From contig JAKULF010000004.1 in NCBI GenBank assembly GCA_022661535.1, positions 2,480,001-2,544,000 of the forward strand: a stretch of 64,000 bases of DNA, in the 5' to 3' direction. Numbering within the stretch: the first letter of the stretch is position 1; the number at the start of each line of letters is the position of its first letter. The notes beneath the pieces were generated by a model, which was given only the letters and a program-made list of their open reading frames with translations, was not told the origin of the DNA and did no database searches. Below are positions 46,731 through 58,884 of this stretch, in pieces. The DNA is from Eutypa lata. Lineage: Eukaryota; Ascomycota; Sordariomycetes; Xylariales; Diatrypaceae. The position numbers and the translations under genes are program-made.

Positions 46731-48592
46731 ATGGCGTCGTTGCGCACACCAGTGCCTTCTGCCGGTCTCATACGTTTCCTGCGATCCCAATCCGAAAACC
46801 TAAGCTTCTTCAGTCCTAATAATGCGCCAGCCCTAGGAATTTGTCATGCTACTCGGCAAGCCTGGTGCGCAGCCAAGAGACGGGCCCATGAATATTCGAG
46901 GCTAAACCAATCCCTCCATTGCCAGCGAGATGAGTCCCTCCGGGCTGGGATACTCGACCTAGATTCGTTTCTACAGTCTCGACCTCCGCAGGCATCATCA
47001 TCAACTTCTCGGGTAAAGAGCCTCCAGCTGTCTAGCCATGCTAGGACTGGTGTACGATATACCTGTTCCGACGAGAAACCTCCCGCGTACAAACCCACCT
47101 GGCAAGAGCGGATATGGGGAACGAGGGGGAGGAAATCGGCAAAACCGCTAGAACCGGATGACCTCCCGGGGGGGGACGGCGACGGAGAGAATAACTCCAT
47201 GTTCAACACTCGGCGGCAGCTTAGCCAGAAGGCTGCACTAGAACCTAGGTTACGATGTACTGAGGTCGACGAGAACGGTAACGTCATAGTAGTGGATGGG
47301 GAGTTCAAGAAGAGCGAACTTATTGCGAGGGTTCGTCCTGGTCCGAATAATCAACGGGGACGTGGGGTTTCATAGCTAATAGAATACAGTTTGGTCTCCT
47401 ACCCCGCGACTTGCGCAAGATCGACTCATCTAACCTGCCGCACATCCTCGTCCGACCGACCGCCATCCTGCTGAACCTTCTGCACCTCAAGGTCCTAATC
47501 AAATTCAACCGGGTCATGCTCTTCGACGTCTATGGCTCCAAGGCGTCGTACCCGCAATCGGCGTTCATGTACGACCTGCAGGGGAAGCTGCAGCAGAAGG
47601 CACCGCAGTCAAACGGGGGTCTCCCCTATGAGTTCCGGGCCCTGGAGGCGGTGCTCCAGTCGGTGACGCAGGAGCTGGAGGCGGACTTCGAGGCGGTGCG
47701 GGACCCGGTGATCCGGATCCTCAGCGAGCTCGAGGACGACATCGACCGCCACAAGCTGCGCATCCTGCTGATCCTGTCGAAGCGCGTCAGCACCTTCGAG
47801 CAGAAGGCCAAGCTCGTCCGGGACGCCATCGAGGAGCTGCTCGAGGCCGACGACGACCTCGCAGCCATGTACCTCACCGAGAAGACCCACGACCTTTTCC
47901 GCGGCGTCGACGACCACACCGAGGTCGAGATGCTACTCGAGTCGTACCATAAGCTTTGCGATGAGATCGTCCAGGAGGCCCAGAACTTGGTGTCGGGTAT
48001 CCGGAACACCGAGGAGATGTTAGTCACATATCCCCTCTCCCCCCCTATACTCCCCCCTTCCCCCATCACATCAATAGCGCCCATTTCCCACTCTTTCACC
48101 GCACCAACTACCTATCAGCTCTTGAAATCTAATTTCTAACCTCCCACACGCAATAGCATCCGTGCGATCCTCGATGCGAACCGCAACGCGCTGATGCTGC
48201 TGGACCTCCGATTCAGCGTGGGCACGCTCGGGCTAGCAATGGGGACGTTCATCGCGGGCCTGTACGGCATGAACCTGGAGAACTTCATCGAGGAGACGAA
48301 CTGGGGCTTCACGGCGGTGACGGGGACGTCAATCCTCTTCTCGCTCTGGGTGTGCCGGTACGGCCTGCTCAAGCTGCGCAAGGTCCAGCGCGTCAAGATG
48401 CAGGGGGACGAGCGCCTCGGCAGCGGCATGAACCCGGGGGGCGGCGCCGGCGGCGAGTACCACTGGTTCCACGACGAGGGCCACGGCGGCCTGCTCGACC
48501 CCCGCAACCGCGAGAAGCTGCGCCGCCTGAACTCCCTCAAGGCCGCTGCCAATACTGATAACAAGAAGAGGTGGTGGCGGCTGCTGGATTGA
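46731..48592 (+). CDS. mrs2: Mitochondrial Mg2+ channel, CorA family (Mrs2/Lpe10-type)
   Basis: 554-aa inner-membrane magnesium channel. Exons 46731-47330, 47390-48018 and 48157-48592; introns of 59 bp (GTTCGT donor, AGCTAATAG branch) and 138 bp (GTTAGT donor, CAATAG acceptor). The N-terminal 100 residues are basic and Ser/Arg-rich, as expected for a mitochondrial presequence. The matrix domain begins at ENGNVIVVDGEFKKSEL and FGLLPRDLRKIDSS and carries coiled-coil helices (QSVTQELEADFEAVRDPVIR; RILLILSKRVSTFEQKAKLV). The membrane part has VGTLGLAMGTFIAGLYGMNLEN, with the GMN selectivity motif at 447-449, and a second helix (FTAVTGTSILFSLWVCRY). The C-terminal tail is basic and Gly-rich. Exons 2 and 3 are much more GC-rich than exon 1. 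Mrs2 and Lpe10 cannot be told apart by eye. Confidence 0.92.
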
Positions 48593-49199
48593 TTGAAGTT
48601 GGTGAAGTGGCCAGTTAGCTACATACGCATAGAAGAGAGAGTGTGTGCGTGTGATGATGATGACTTGAATGTTGTTACACCACATAGAAGGCGGGGAAGG
48701 TAAGTAAGTAGGTGTACGATGATGAAGCCTTTTCTTTGAAACACGTTCTGTGAATTTGATGACAATCAATCTTCCTGTTATCTGTCTGTCTATCTATCTC
48801 AACCAGCCAGCCGGGCAGACAGGCGTTCTTGGTATCAGCATAATCAGGTGATGATGGGTTTGGATGGATGGGAATAGCATATCGACGGCGTCGCGGACTA
48901 GAAGACTCTGTAAAATACGGGTTGGTGGGCTACGCCGGTTGGTTAAACTAAGTTTGGGGTTGCTAATTACATACATATAGAGGCGTCAGCGAACATCATC
49001 ATATACACTTCGAGTCGTTATAGATAGACCCAACCTTATTTTTTTTTGTCGTTGGGTCGGGTATGCATCTTATAGATGGATAGAGAAACCTGGTAGAGGG
49101 CTCATATGCATCGTCCAAAGGGATGTGGTTGTAACCACATCTACTTGCCTACCTACCTACTTGCGGCGCCTCCGTAATTCTCACCTCCTCCAATAGCTG

Positions 49200-49226
49200 T
49201 ATATATATATATATATATATATATAT
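49200..49226. repeat. (AT)n microsatellite
   Basis: An uninterrupted 27-base run of alternating T and A. Confidence 0.9.
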
Positions 49227-49652
49227 CCATACACGTATCTAAATATGCGTACTTCCGCAAACACAACATACAATGAACTGGTTTTGCTACTTGTCCCAAA
49301 TGATAAAGATGGATCTAACCTTAGAGCTCAGCCATATGATGATCACTACCTTCTACGTACACTCAGATAGGTATGTATGACAACCTTGCATCACTTGACA
49401 CTATTGGAGCCTCATTCCTCCTGTCCCAAGGAAAAGGGACCATATTAATGCCGTGTTACGCATAGATAGGTATGTATGTATGAGTGACTTACGCTCAAAT
49501 ACTGAACAAACATACCTATATAGAAACGATTACATGAATATAAAAATTATTAAATCAGAAGGGGTTATTTCTAACATTGGAGGTTGATGTTGAGTTGACA
49601 TGACCCTTTAAACATTTACGTATTCTTTAAGTATCGGGGTCCACTTTTTAAG

Positions 49653-49800
49653 GCCGGCCAAGCGGTGGACAAAAAAATTGTCAGAAACCACACGATTTCG
49701 CACTATCCGCACTGTCCCCGCACCACCAAAATCACATACAAAACACCGATTCTAGGCCAGTGCGAGTTTTGACAATTTTTTTGTCTACCGCTTGGCCGGC
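49653..49800. mobile_element. MITE-like element with 31-bp terminal inverted repeats
   Basis: Positions 49653-49683 and 49770-49800 are inverted copies of each other over 31 bases with a single mismatch (position 49667). The arms begin GCCGGCCAAGCGGT and end in a seven-A run followed by TTGTCA. The 86-base interior has no coding capacity. Size and structure fit a small non-autonomous DNA transposon of fungi. The flanks (TTTAAG on the left, AACGCG on the right) show no clear target-site duplication, so it may instead be an old insertion or a fixed hairpin. It lies 154 bases upstream of the next start codon. Confidence 0.65.
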
Positions 49801-49953
49801 AACGCGACCTCATGCATGCGTGGAACGCGTCAAAAGCCTGGTACTCAAAGCTGCGACACTATCAATTACACTCCAATGTCTATGTATCTACCATTCCATG
49901 TAGGCCTGTTATATTAGGACTGAAATTAATATAAGGAATTACCGGTTGCGGTC

Positions 49954-52221
49954 ATGGTACGGAACGGAGATATTAGAGGTTTCTTCGGTGCCAAGGCCTC
50001 TTCTTCTTCGACCAATTCCCAACCAGAGGCGACGTCATCAGCAGCGGTCGTGATAGTGAACAATCGGCAGCAGCAGCAGCAGGAGAAACAGCTCCAACCG
50101 CCATCTCCCAGGACGCCACCACGGTCCTCGTCAAGACAAATGGGGGCGGAACCGCCAAAACGCCAATTCGGCCCGCAGGATGAGATCAAAGGGTCCGACG
50201 ACTCAGACGACTCCGATGCCTCGCTGGCATCCTTGTCAGTCGTGCTCGGGCGCAAACCAGGGTACGAGCGACCGTCCAACACGGCATCTACGCCGCAGGC
50301 CAAACGCGTCGCATCATCCTCTTCAACAGCGCCAGGGCGGTCGCCACTAACGCTACAGCAAAAGCAGCAGCAGCAGCAGCAGAAAACGCACAAGTTCGAC
50401 CTCAAGGCGCTGATCACCCACACGCGGCAGAGCGAGCGGACCGAAGAAGTCTCCAGGCAGGCTGAGGAGCTCATCAAGAAGGCCGATGATAGCGCTAGTA
50501 GTAGTAGCGATGGCGGTGGTAGTAGTGGTGATGATGATGGCGATGACGAGGATGAGGACGAGGATATGGACGTCGGTGGTGTTGGAGGAGGAGGGAGTCC
50601 CTCGAGGAGGAGGAAAAAGAAAAAGAAGAAGAAAAACCTACAGCAGGTGGCCAAGCAGCTTCTCGATGGCGACGGCGATGGCGACGAAGACGAGAACCCA
50701 AAGGGCGACAAGATCGCGCGGGCCATCGATCGCACGCAAGTCCAGGGCCAGCGACGACGGTGCTACTTCTTCGACCTGGACCTACCACCACTATTCAAAC
50801 CAGCCAAGGCACCATTCCCCGTGGACACGGCGCGGGGGCCGTGGCGATTCTTGGCCGACCCGAACACGCGCAGCCAGGCCATCATCCACGGCCTGGCGCA
50901 CACGGTCGTGGCGCGCGGCCGCGAGCTCCCCGAGGAGCTGTTCGAGTGGGTGCTGGACCAGGTGTGCGTGGAGCGGGACCCGCGCCTGCGGGCGCAGTAC
51001 TGCGGTCTCGTGGCCGCCTGCCGCGACGGCATTAACAACTTCGTCGACGGGGCGCGGCTGTACGGCGTCCTGGAGAGGATAGGCGGGCCGAAGTACGCGG
51101 GAGGAGCAGAGCATGGGAAGCTGAAGAGTTCGCCAGAGCTGGTGGAAGACCCGTACCGCGGGCGGGACTGGTCGGGTCTCGGCGCCTTTCTCAACCTCTT
51201 GCAGCAGATGGCCCCAAACTTAGACCCCATCGCCGTCGTCGATGCGGTGCAGCTGCTGCTCAGGATGAGTCTCGATCCGGTGGTCAGGACGGCCGTGCGT
51301 AGGGAGCACCTCGCTGCCCTGGAAGCTCTCGTGGCTGTGCTGCCGGATGCGGAAGCAACGCGGCCGGCGCTACCGTGGGATATTGCTGTAAGTTCGATAT
51401 GACCTCTACCCTCTATATCTGTTTCATGAGAAAAACAGGACCAAAAAAAAAGGAACAAAGATGGCGAAAACTGACACCTCAGGCAGTGTTTTGGGATCTG
51501 TTCCTACGTCTTGAAATGCACAGATGACACCGTCCAGCGCCTCGCCCCGATCACCAGCATTCCCAAGTCCTCGGCCAAGCTCGCAGAGCTGCGGCGGCGC
51601 CTCGCAGCCACGGTGCTCTTCAACGACGAGTCCTTCGGGTGCAAGCCCACGGACAGCAGCCTCGATACCGACACGCTCCTAGAGCGGATATCGCGGCCGG
51701 ACTTCACGATCCGGCCTACGACTGACTACGAGGAGCTGCGGGCGCTGGTAGCTCTATTGGACATCGTGATCGAGAGCGGGGTTTTCCTGCGGCGGAAGCC
51801 CGGCTCGGACGAAGACGATCATCCGTCTTTAGTAGCGGGTATAGTAGAGGGGGGTGGTGGAAGAGGAAGGGGGGGGGGGGGATTAGAGGCTCAAGATAGG
51901 GAACGGGACCGCAAGTTCGACACCGATGTCGATGTCCTGACGTTCAGACTCCGGGCGCTGCACGACAAGATCCATGATAATGGACTGCTGACTAGGAAGG
52001 AGGCCAAGACCGCTATTGACGTCGTGAGCAAGCGGTTGACGTATGTGGTGCGGACCCGGCCGCCGGTTAAGACAAGCATCTTTGACTTGCAGCCCATCAA
52101 GGAGGACGCAGACCTGCCTAAACAGAGGGATTTCATGAAGAGCTGGGCTCAGAGGAGGGCAGGGGCAGGGGCAGGAGCTGGAGTTGGGGCCGAGAGGAGA
52201 AGTCCGGCTGCCGTAGTGTAG
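49954..52221 (+). CDS. Nuclear protein, possibly CANIN-domain (Nse6/SLF2-like) SMC5/6 factor
   Basis: 722-aa protein. Exons 49954-51387 and 51487-52221; the 99-bp intron (GTAAGT donor, CAGGCAG acceptor, phase 0) uses the second of two tandem AGs, because the first leads quickly to a stop. The N-terminus MVRNGDIRGFFG resembles a PCNA-interacting or similar short binding motif. Residues about 15-260 are disordered, with Gln runs, a Ser/Asp/Glu acidic patch and an eight-Lys run likely to be a nuclear signal. From about 265 the protein is folded: RCYFFDLDLPPLF, GPWRFLADPNTRSQAI, LPEELFEWVLDQVC, WSGLGAFLNLLQQMAPNLDP, then in exon 2 CFGICSYVLKCTDDTVQRL and DIVIESGVFLRR. This layout resembles fungal CANIN-domain proteins that interact with the SMC5/6 complex. 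Gene structure is firm; the family name is tentative. Confidence 0.7.
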
Positions 52222-52705
52222 TGATTCTACGTAATACTCAAGCAGCATAGTTACTCGATCACCAACAATAGCATAGCAGAGCACGTTTCGTAAATGGCGA
52301 GGCTACAGAAGTGAGAAGTGGAAGAGAAAAGAAATGCATGCAAAAGATGTTATTTGTAATGCTATGCTACTGCTACTACTCATCGGTCAAGTAATTTAAT
52401 CATTCCACGCCTAGGAACCAAACGAACCTCCTTTATGATACAGCCGTTCTAGTGTTATTGTGTTGAGAGAGATGTACGTACGGGTGGGTAACAGACCAAG
52501 ATCCACACGCACACAACAGACAGACAGGTCGTATGCCAAAACAAAACGCCCTCATTATCGAGACCTGGGCTAGTCCATCTACACCGTCCTTTGGCTCTGC
52601 ATGTCTCTTGTCTTCCTCTTCTCGTGACACACACGTACATACATACACACACGACTCTCTCGCTCGCCAAGATATGTTGCCTTGCTTTATAAAGGCGATG
52701 CGTAC
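52222..52705. other. Convergent intergenic region
   Basis: About 480 bases between two convergent stop codons. It must carry both 3' ends. CA and GTACGT repeats are present; no gene is seen. Confidence 0.55.
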
Positions 52706-53837
52706 TTAATCGAAGAACTTGCGGTTCGGGTTTCCGCCGAACAGGGTCTTCCGGACGGCGGGCAGCGCACTGTCCTGCAGCAGCCGCAGTCTCTCTTCGA
52801 AGGTGTTGTTGACTTCGATCTTGCCCTTGCCGCCTAGGACACTGACTCCTCCGGAGCTATCATCACACACACATATATATATTAGTACACATAGCCCTCG
52901 CTCAATGACGCCGATGTAATGTAAGAAGAATAGAAGGGAGGGAGGAAACGAGAGGCCGGAGGGAAAAAACTACGAACCTTCCCTCAGGCAGCGGATTCTC
53001 CTCATCGATCGTGATCTTGGTCCCCTTGCCGGTCTCCTTCTTATACTCGGCCTCGGCGTCGGCGATGGCCTCCTTCGCAACGCCGAGGTCGGCGGCGCGG
53101 AAGCGGGCCAGGACGTCGGGCTCGGCGAGGGCGTAGAGGCCCTGGAGCAGCAGGCCCTTGAGGGCGGCCTTGTACCTGGCGGGGTCGGCGGAGGCGTCGT
53201 GGGCGAGGCGGCCGCCGGCCTCGTCGAAGATGGCGTCGAGCAGCTCCTGGCGGGCGCCCAGGACGCGGAGCCGGGTCTTGTTCGCGACGGTGGACCGCGT
53301 GATCTGCTGCGACATGGTCGCCTGCTTGAACTTCTTGGCGTACGCCCCGTCGATCGCGTCCGTCTCCTGCCGCACCAGCTTCGACTTCTCGATGCTGAAC
53401 TCCTCGTTCGCCTTGATCTCGATCTCGCGCGCCTTCTCGAGCGCCTCCTGCTTGATGAACGCCGTCATCTTGCGGAGCTCCTGCCCGACCTATTTTGTTT
53501 TTTTTGTTTAGAGTCGTCTCGTTAACAGTTTTTTTCTTCTTCCCCTTTTCGTTGCTTGTTGTTGGGTTTGGGCTTGGGCTTGGACTTGGACTTGGACTTG
53601 GGGTGTCTGTTCATTCCTTTATTCGCCCAGGTATCTTATATATATATATACATCCATCTACACACACATACACCTACCCCCACCCCCGGGATAGCCTACT
53701 GCTGGAAGAGGGGATTCGGAGTGTAGAATGGTTGGCTAGCTGGGCAACACCTGGGAGATATACAACAAAACACAGCTGTTATGCTGGTTATCAACTTGAC
53801 TTACCTGATCGTCGGACAAGGCGTGTACCTGCGACAT
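52706..53837 (-). CDS. vma4: V-type proton ATPase subunit E
   Basis: 231-aa peripheral-stalk subunit of the vacuolar H+-ATPase, pairing with subunit G to hold the V1 catalytic head. Exons from the start: 53837-53805 ([11 protein letters not shown]), 53489-52978 and 52856-52706. The first intron is 315 bp and phase 0. The second is 121 bp and splits a Ser codon. Family landmarks are all present: [20 protein letters not shown], a long charged helix ([14 protein letters not shown]), [25 protein letters not shown], the globular part with [19 protein letters not shown] and [20 protein letters not shown], then the C-terminal [20 protein letters not shown] and [12 protein letters not shown]. Length is standard for the family. 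The middle exon is very GC-rich. The 11-codon first exon is confirmed by its match to the usual fungal start. Confidence 0.95.
53561..53604 (-). repeat. Imperfect hexanucleotide repeat in vma4 intron 1
   Basis: On the plus strand, GGGCTT and GGACTT units repeat about six times, inside the 315-bp first intron. Being on the minus strand, the transcript carries the C/A-rich complement. Confidence 0.7.
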
Positions 53838-55984
53838 CTTGACGGGTCGGGGGGGTTGTGTGTCTGGGGGGAAATAATTCGGTTTCGAAAAGGAGATGTG
53901 TAGGTCGTCGTTCGGTAAAAGTGTGCAAGTTGGCCTCGTTAGGTCGGGCAGTCTGGGATCGTGGAAGCTCTCCTGAAGCTCAAGGGTAGGTTGTATGTAT
54001 GTAGGTATGAATGGATGGATGATGGGGTATTAGAGGCTGGTAACTATGTAGCAGCGCTAGAGTGATGTCGTAGGCAGGAGGTTCAGAGTGGGTCCAGAAG
54101 CTACCTCCAAGCCTACAATGCATCCAGTCCTGGCTGTTAGCTGATTGAGACGGTGGAGGACGAATGTTTAGTTAAGTCTGTCGCCTGGCAGCAGTTTGGA
54201 CTGATTGACAGCTGGCAAGCAGGTGGGTTGTTATCAATACCAACATGCTACTACATAGGTATTCACACAATGAACTGGGAATATCTACCAAACAACGAGC
54301 ATAGAGGCGAATTCTCATTGACTATTATTACCACTAACATATGTACCATAGTGTTTCTGGGTCTTCATGCCAGCTTACAGAGATCAAAAGAACCAATAAT
54401 ATAGATAGTTACTCAACTACTGCATGCATATATAAGTTGGGCACCTATCACATCCTCAATATGGATTTTGAAGTTCGGGATGACCATTCATCATGCTGAA
54501 TGAAGCCTTTTTACATGCAAATCATACGCGGTATATGAATGATTGGAGTGACAACATGCAATATACCGTGAATGTTGGCCTTTTAACGTCTCAAGTTAAG
54601 TAGTACCTACATATAATATCCCTTAGCATCTTAGATGTCGGGAAGGGCTAGAGCTCTACTCTAGTTAGCGAACCATTCCTACCCATTCTAGCATTCGATC
54701 TCGATTCTCCCTCCCTAGGTATGTCATAACACATATGAACGGAATGTTGAATATTGTTCATGTATGATAACATATCTATAATATCCACCTATGATAGATC
54801 AACACGAAGTTATCTATGCAAGATCTGCAAAGTTATATATTGGAGATAAGCCTTAAGCATTCACACCTGGTTGTAGCAGTCTGGCAGTCTGGCAGTCTGG
54901 CAGTCTGGCAGTCTGGCAGTCTGGCAGTCTGGCAGTCTGGCAGTCTGGCAGTCTGGCAGTCTGGCAGTCTGGCAGTCTGGCAGTTAGTTAGAGGTAGTGG
55001 CTGAAGTTTGGTTTCAGCCCCCATTATCTTCTGAGGCTGTGCCTAGAAGATCAGAGACAAAACATAAGCTTAAAGTTAATACGTTTTACGCTTTTCCTAT
55101 CAGGGACAAACAGAACAGAGTGTACATGAGCGGGTTCACTCGTGGTCCCTGCAGAATGACTTGTTTGTAAGGTCATTTGACGATTGCGATAGCTTTGACT
55201 GCTTGTTTAGGACAATTAAATGTTTCAATCCTTAATCTAGATTTCATTCAGAATTACGTAGTGTCGATAGTTACCTTTCACTCATTTGAATGACTACTTC
55301 TGTATGGTCTGCATACAACCAACTGTAACCTGTTAGTATGAACCTGTCATTCGGTGTTGCTCAGGTGCATCGATCATATATGTATGTCGTACCGTGATCG
55401 AAAGTTCAAGTTCAAGGTTGACTGGATTTACCGACCTTTTGCTACTGCATTACGGCAGACTAACCCATAAGGGGCCGCGCGCTAACAGATAGGGACGATC
55501 GCTGGTCCTCCTTCCGCCGTCGTCGCCTTTTAAATATGTACCTGTACCCCGGTTCCTGAACGGCGTCATTGAACACTCAAAATGCCATTTGAAGTAATAC
55601 GAGTATACACTATCGACAACCTTCAACTAGCATCGGTAACGAAAGTCTATCATTAACCTAAATCCCTATTTCCTCGAACCTACACAATTTCATAATCCGA
55701 TCCATTCATTATCCCCTTATAACTGCGCTGTTCACTTCTTTTATAACCATCACCGTCTACCGCCATTCGATCTATTCGACCATCGACTTTCCTCTCTCTA
55801 GGTGGCAAGAACGTACAGGGCGCTCTATATCAGCGACTATATAGAGGACAAGGGAAACATTTCAGACCTACAAGTTTCATGACAATAATCACAAAGAGGG
55901 GAGGACGGTTTAAGTCATATATGTACTTGCGATAGCTTCATCTGCGATCCACCACCAGATGAGCTTTAAACCAAGACCACCGTA
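53838..55984. other. Divergent intergenic region, V-ATPase E / NIPA-like
   Basis: About 2.1 kb between two divergent starts. It contains the 8-bp minisatellite listed separately and otherwise AT-rich DNA without a gene. The last 400 bases before 55985 are C/T-rich and probably form the leader of the NIPA-like gene. Confidence 0.5.
54877..54984. repeat. 8-bp minisatellite, 13.5 copies
   Basis: The unit CAGTCTGG is repeated without any interruption for 108 bases (13 full units plus CAGT). Perfect identity of all units suggests recent expansion or active slippage. Because eight is not a multiple of three, open frames across it on either strand are repeat artefacts. Confidence 0.95.
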
Positions 55985-57632
55985 ATGGGGTCACTTGGCG
56001 GATTATCCCCAGGTGGGAGTTTAGCAGTAAGCCATTCTCCTGCATACGTCTCACTTGTATCGCTGCTTGTCTAACACATGCTTTTTACCTGGATAGATTG
56101 GCATATTAGTTGGATTAGCATCTACGAGCATTCAGTCCCTCGGTCTCACCCTCCAACGAAAATCACATCTACTAGAAGACGAGAAATACCCGCACGATGT
56201 TCGGCGACCCCCCTATCGCAGGCGTAGATGGCAGTTAGGTATGGGTATGTTTGTTGTGTCGAACATATTGGGAAGTTCCATACAGATTTCGACTTTACCT
56301 TTACCTGTTCTGTCGACCTTACAAGCGGCCGGTCTTGTCTTTAACTCGATATGCGCCACCTTAATACTGGGCGAACCCTTCACGAGATGGTCCTTCTGGG
56401 GCACAGCTCTAGTCACTAGTGGTGCAGCGCTGATAGCCATCTTTGGCGCGATACCTTCGCCTGCTCACAGTTTACGAGAGCTACTGGACCTACTCGCTGG
56501 TAGGGGATTTATTATCTGGATGTCACTCCAGATAGTACTTGTCGTCGCTATAGCGACCGTAGTTGATGCGATTAACTATCTAACAAAATGGACCAAGGAC
56601 ATACGATTCCGATTGGTGCGGGGCCTCACCTATGGATGTATAAGCGGCATCCTCTCTGCACACTCTCTCCTTTTCGCAAAATCCGCTGTCGAGTTGATCA
56701 TCAGGACGATCGCCGATGGTGACAACCAATTTGTACACTGGCAATCATGGATGCTCGTACTTACATTGGTTATCTTGGCATTAACCCAGCTCTACTACCT
56801 TCACCGTGGTCTCAAGTTGGTTTCGACCTCTGTATTATACCCACTGGTCTTTTGCATCTACAACATTATTGCCATCTTAGATGGGTTGATCTACTTCCAA
56901 CAAACAAGCTTCATTACCCCTTTGCACGGCGGACTGATCGCATTGGGTACCGTCGTATTATTATCTGGCGTCTTGGCGCTATCCTGGCGCCTTAGTGATG
57001 AGCAGCACCCTCCGGCCGTTGGGCAGTCAACCCTAACGCCGGGGCTTGGATTGGTCGAAGATACAGAAGGAGAGGAGGAGGACTCACTGATTGACTCCGA
57101 CGCCATGAGCGATGAAGAGAGTAGAGTACCACCTACATACAACACATTTGCGCCAAACGGGGAGCGGCCGCCCCCGCCGCCGACCCGCAAAACCACCAAC
57201 CCCTGGCTCGAGCGGACAGAGATCTGGGACGAGCTCGAGGATCAGGAAACAGCCAGCCTACCACCGCTCTCAAAACGGAGATCGAGCGTCGTGCCGAGCA
57301 CCGCGGCAAGCGAGAACGCGCCGCTCCTTCTGAACACACCACAGCAGCACCAGCGCGGCATCCCCGACGATTCGACGAATCTTTCCGAGGCTTCCCCGGA
57401 CGCACCGAGGAAGATGTTCCGCCGGAGGAGGAGGTCGACGGGGTTCCCAGGCTTTCGGGCACGCACCCACGAGAGGCGTAAGAGCGCCTCGGGTTCCCAC
57501 TTGGGTTCCCAGGATGCGACCGGCGGATTCTGGAAGCTGAAGTGGTGGCGCGATCACAAGAAGGGTGCCGGCGCCGCTGATGATGCGGAGGCTGCGCTCG
57601 GAACCCCGTCGAGCCACGGGTGGGTGGACGGC

Positions 57633-57663
<31 letters not shown>

Positions 57664-57812
57664 GTCTGCCTCCGAGCCGGTATAGAGATGAACAGGAGGA
57701 GGAAGCTAGAGAGAGTCGGGAAGAGCGCCGCCATCACGCTGATGGTGATGATGAGTCAACAACGCTACAAGACTCCTCTGCTCGGAATAGGAGCGGTGAC
57801 GACGCTGTATGA
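55985..57812 (+). CDS. NIPA-like magnesium transporter (DUF803 family)
   Basis: 585-aa multi-pass membrane protein. Exons 55985-56026 (MGSLGGLSPGGSLA) and 56097-57812; the 70-bp intron has a GTAAGC donor, CTAAC branch and GATAG acceptor, phase 0. The N-terminal half has the NIPA signature: IGILVGLASTSIQSLGLTLQ, then about eight further membrane helices including STLQAAGLVFNSICATLILG, GCISGILSAHSLLFAKSAVE, LQLYYLHRGLK-like text and VLYPLVFCIYNIIAILDGLI. The family transports Mg2+ in animals and plants; in fungi the role is less clear. The C-terminal 250 residues are cytosolic, disordered and charged, with a nine-Ser run encoded by an AGT microsatellite (about 57638-57665) and a Pro run, and are likely regulatory. 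Confidence 0.87.
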
Positions 57813-58884
57813 TTTGATTGATTGATTGATTCATTGAAAGCTAGCCTATGGGGCAAACGGAGTACCGGCGGGTCGATGGCCAGGTGGAATTCTGCAGCTA
57901 CTTATTGCTGCTGTTGCTATTGCTGCTGCACAGCAACTTTTTTGACGAATCGGGACAAGGGAGGGGTTGGCTTCTTCTGGTTGATCGATTGACTGCTTGA
58001 TTCCCTTGACGATAGTATAATAATATGGATAGCGCCGCATTTTTGATACGCTTTACCTACCTATACACACACACAAACAGACACATACCTACGCATACAA
58101 AGCTACATGTATACCCGCAAACCTATGTACTTCTGCATACAAATGGATTGGCTGGATTCAACTGACTAGCTGGCTTAATTGACTAGCTGGCTATGGATAT
58201 AAGTTAAAGTCTGTAGACGAGGTTCACTCATGTCTTTAGAAAAAGGGTGTTAATGAGAACTTCCTTTTTCCAGTTAACTGGACCCGGTGACATGCATGAA
58301 TGAACTTGTTGGTGTATTTGGTTATATACCCTGTGTGTTGTGATAAATGCATATCTGCTCTTCACGCCTGCTGTTCACGCCCACTCTTCACGCTCCTAGT
58401 TCGGCTGGTAAAGATCCGTGGACAAGCCGGTTAGTATAATGTATACTTTCTTATTCCAGGGTATTTTTATTTCATTTTATTTTCTCAGTAGAACGCTTAT
58501 TCATATGCAATAGCGATAAATTGCCTTGTCATATGCTACAGCTTAGCCAGTTTCCCCCACTGTCACTTCGTCAAATAACAGAGAATTATATGGCGCCGAA
58601 TTCATTTAAAACTTAGGTAGTCACTCATACAATAATGGGTTACGCCTGTGATATCTAAGACACATCGACAACTCTTAAAGCTCCTTGTAGATCATTATAT
58701 GTATTGAAGTTATTCCACAGTACGCACTTAACTAACAATTGACCCCTTTCAAATCTAGGTAATCAAAGGAGACGGAGAACTCTTCATTATATGTATAAGC
58801 CTTAAATCTATACGGCATGATGGACTTGAAACCCTAGAGCAAGCTATCCACTTGCGGTCCAAGACTGGGACCAGCAAAATATAG
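57813..58884. other. Convergent intergenic region
   Basis: About 1.1 kb between the NIPA-like gene and the WbsX gene, both ending here. A TGATT repeat follows the first stop codon directly (57810-57832), and a CACTCTTCACG-like direct repeat occurs near 58360-58395. No gene is seen. Confidence 0.5.

Larger units (their letters stand above)
48593..49953. other. Intergenic region with simple repeats and a MITE-like element
   Basis: About 1.4 kb between Mrs2 and the CANIN-like gene. It holds a small hairpin at 49122-49141 (9-bp arms GATGTGGTT/AACCACATC), a CTACC tract near 49147-49162, an (AT)n run and the inverted-repeat element listed separately. No gene is seen. Confidence 0.55.

Noticed and set aside
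49122..49141. Short hairpin GATGTGGTT/AACCACATC as a terminator
   Set aside because: Fungal nuclear genes do not use hairpin terminators, and it lies more than 500 bases past the nearest stop codon.
50495..51458. Long frames on the minus strand and other plus frames over the CANIN-like gene
   Set aside because: GC-rich coding DNA leaves few stops in shadow frames; only the called frame has folded-domain text and a fitting intron.
54816..55024. Open frames on both strands with perfect amino-acid repeats (GSLAVWQS; TARLPDCQ)
   Set aside because: They are translations of the 8-bp minisatellite; a perfect 8-mer repeat without stops gives open frames on both strands automatically.
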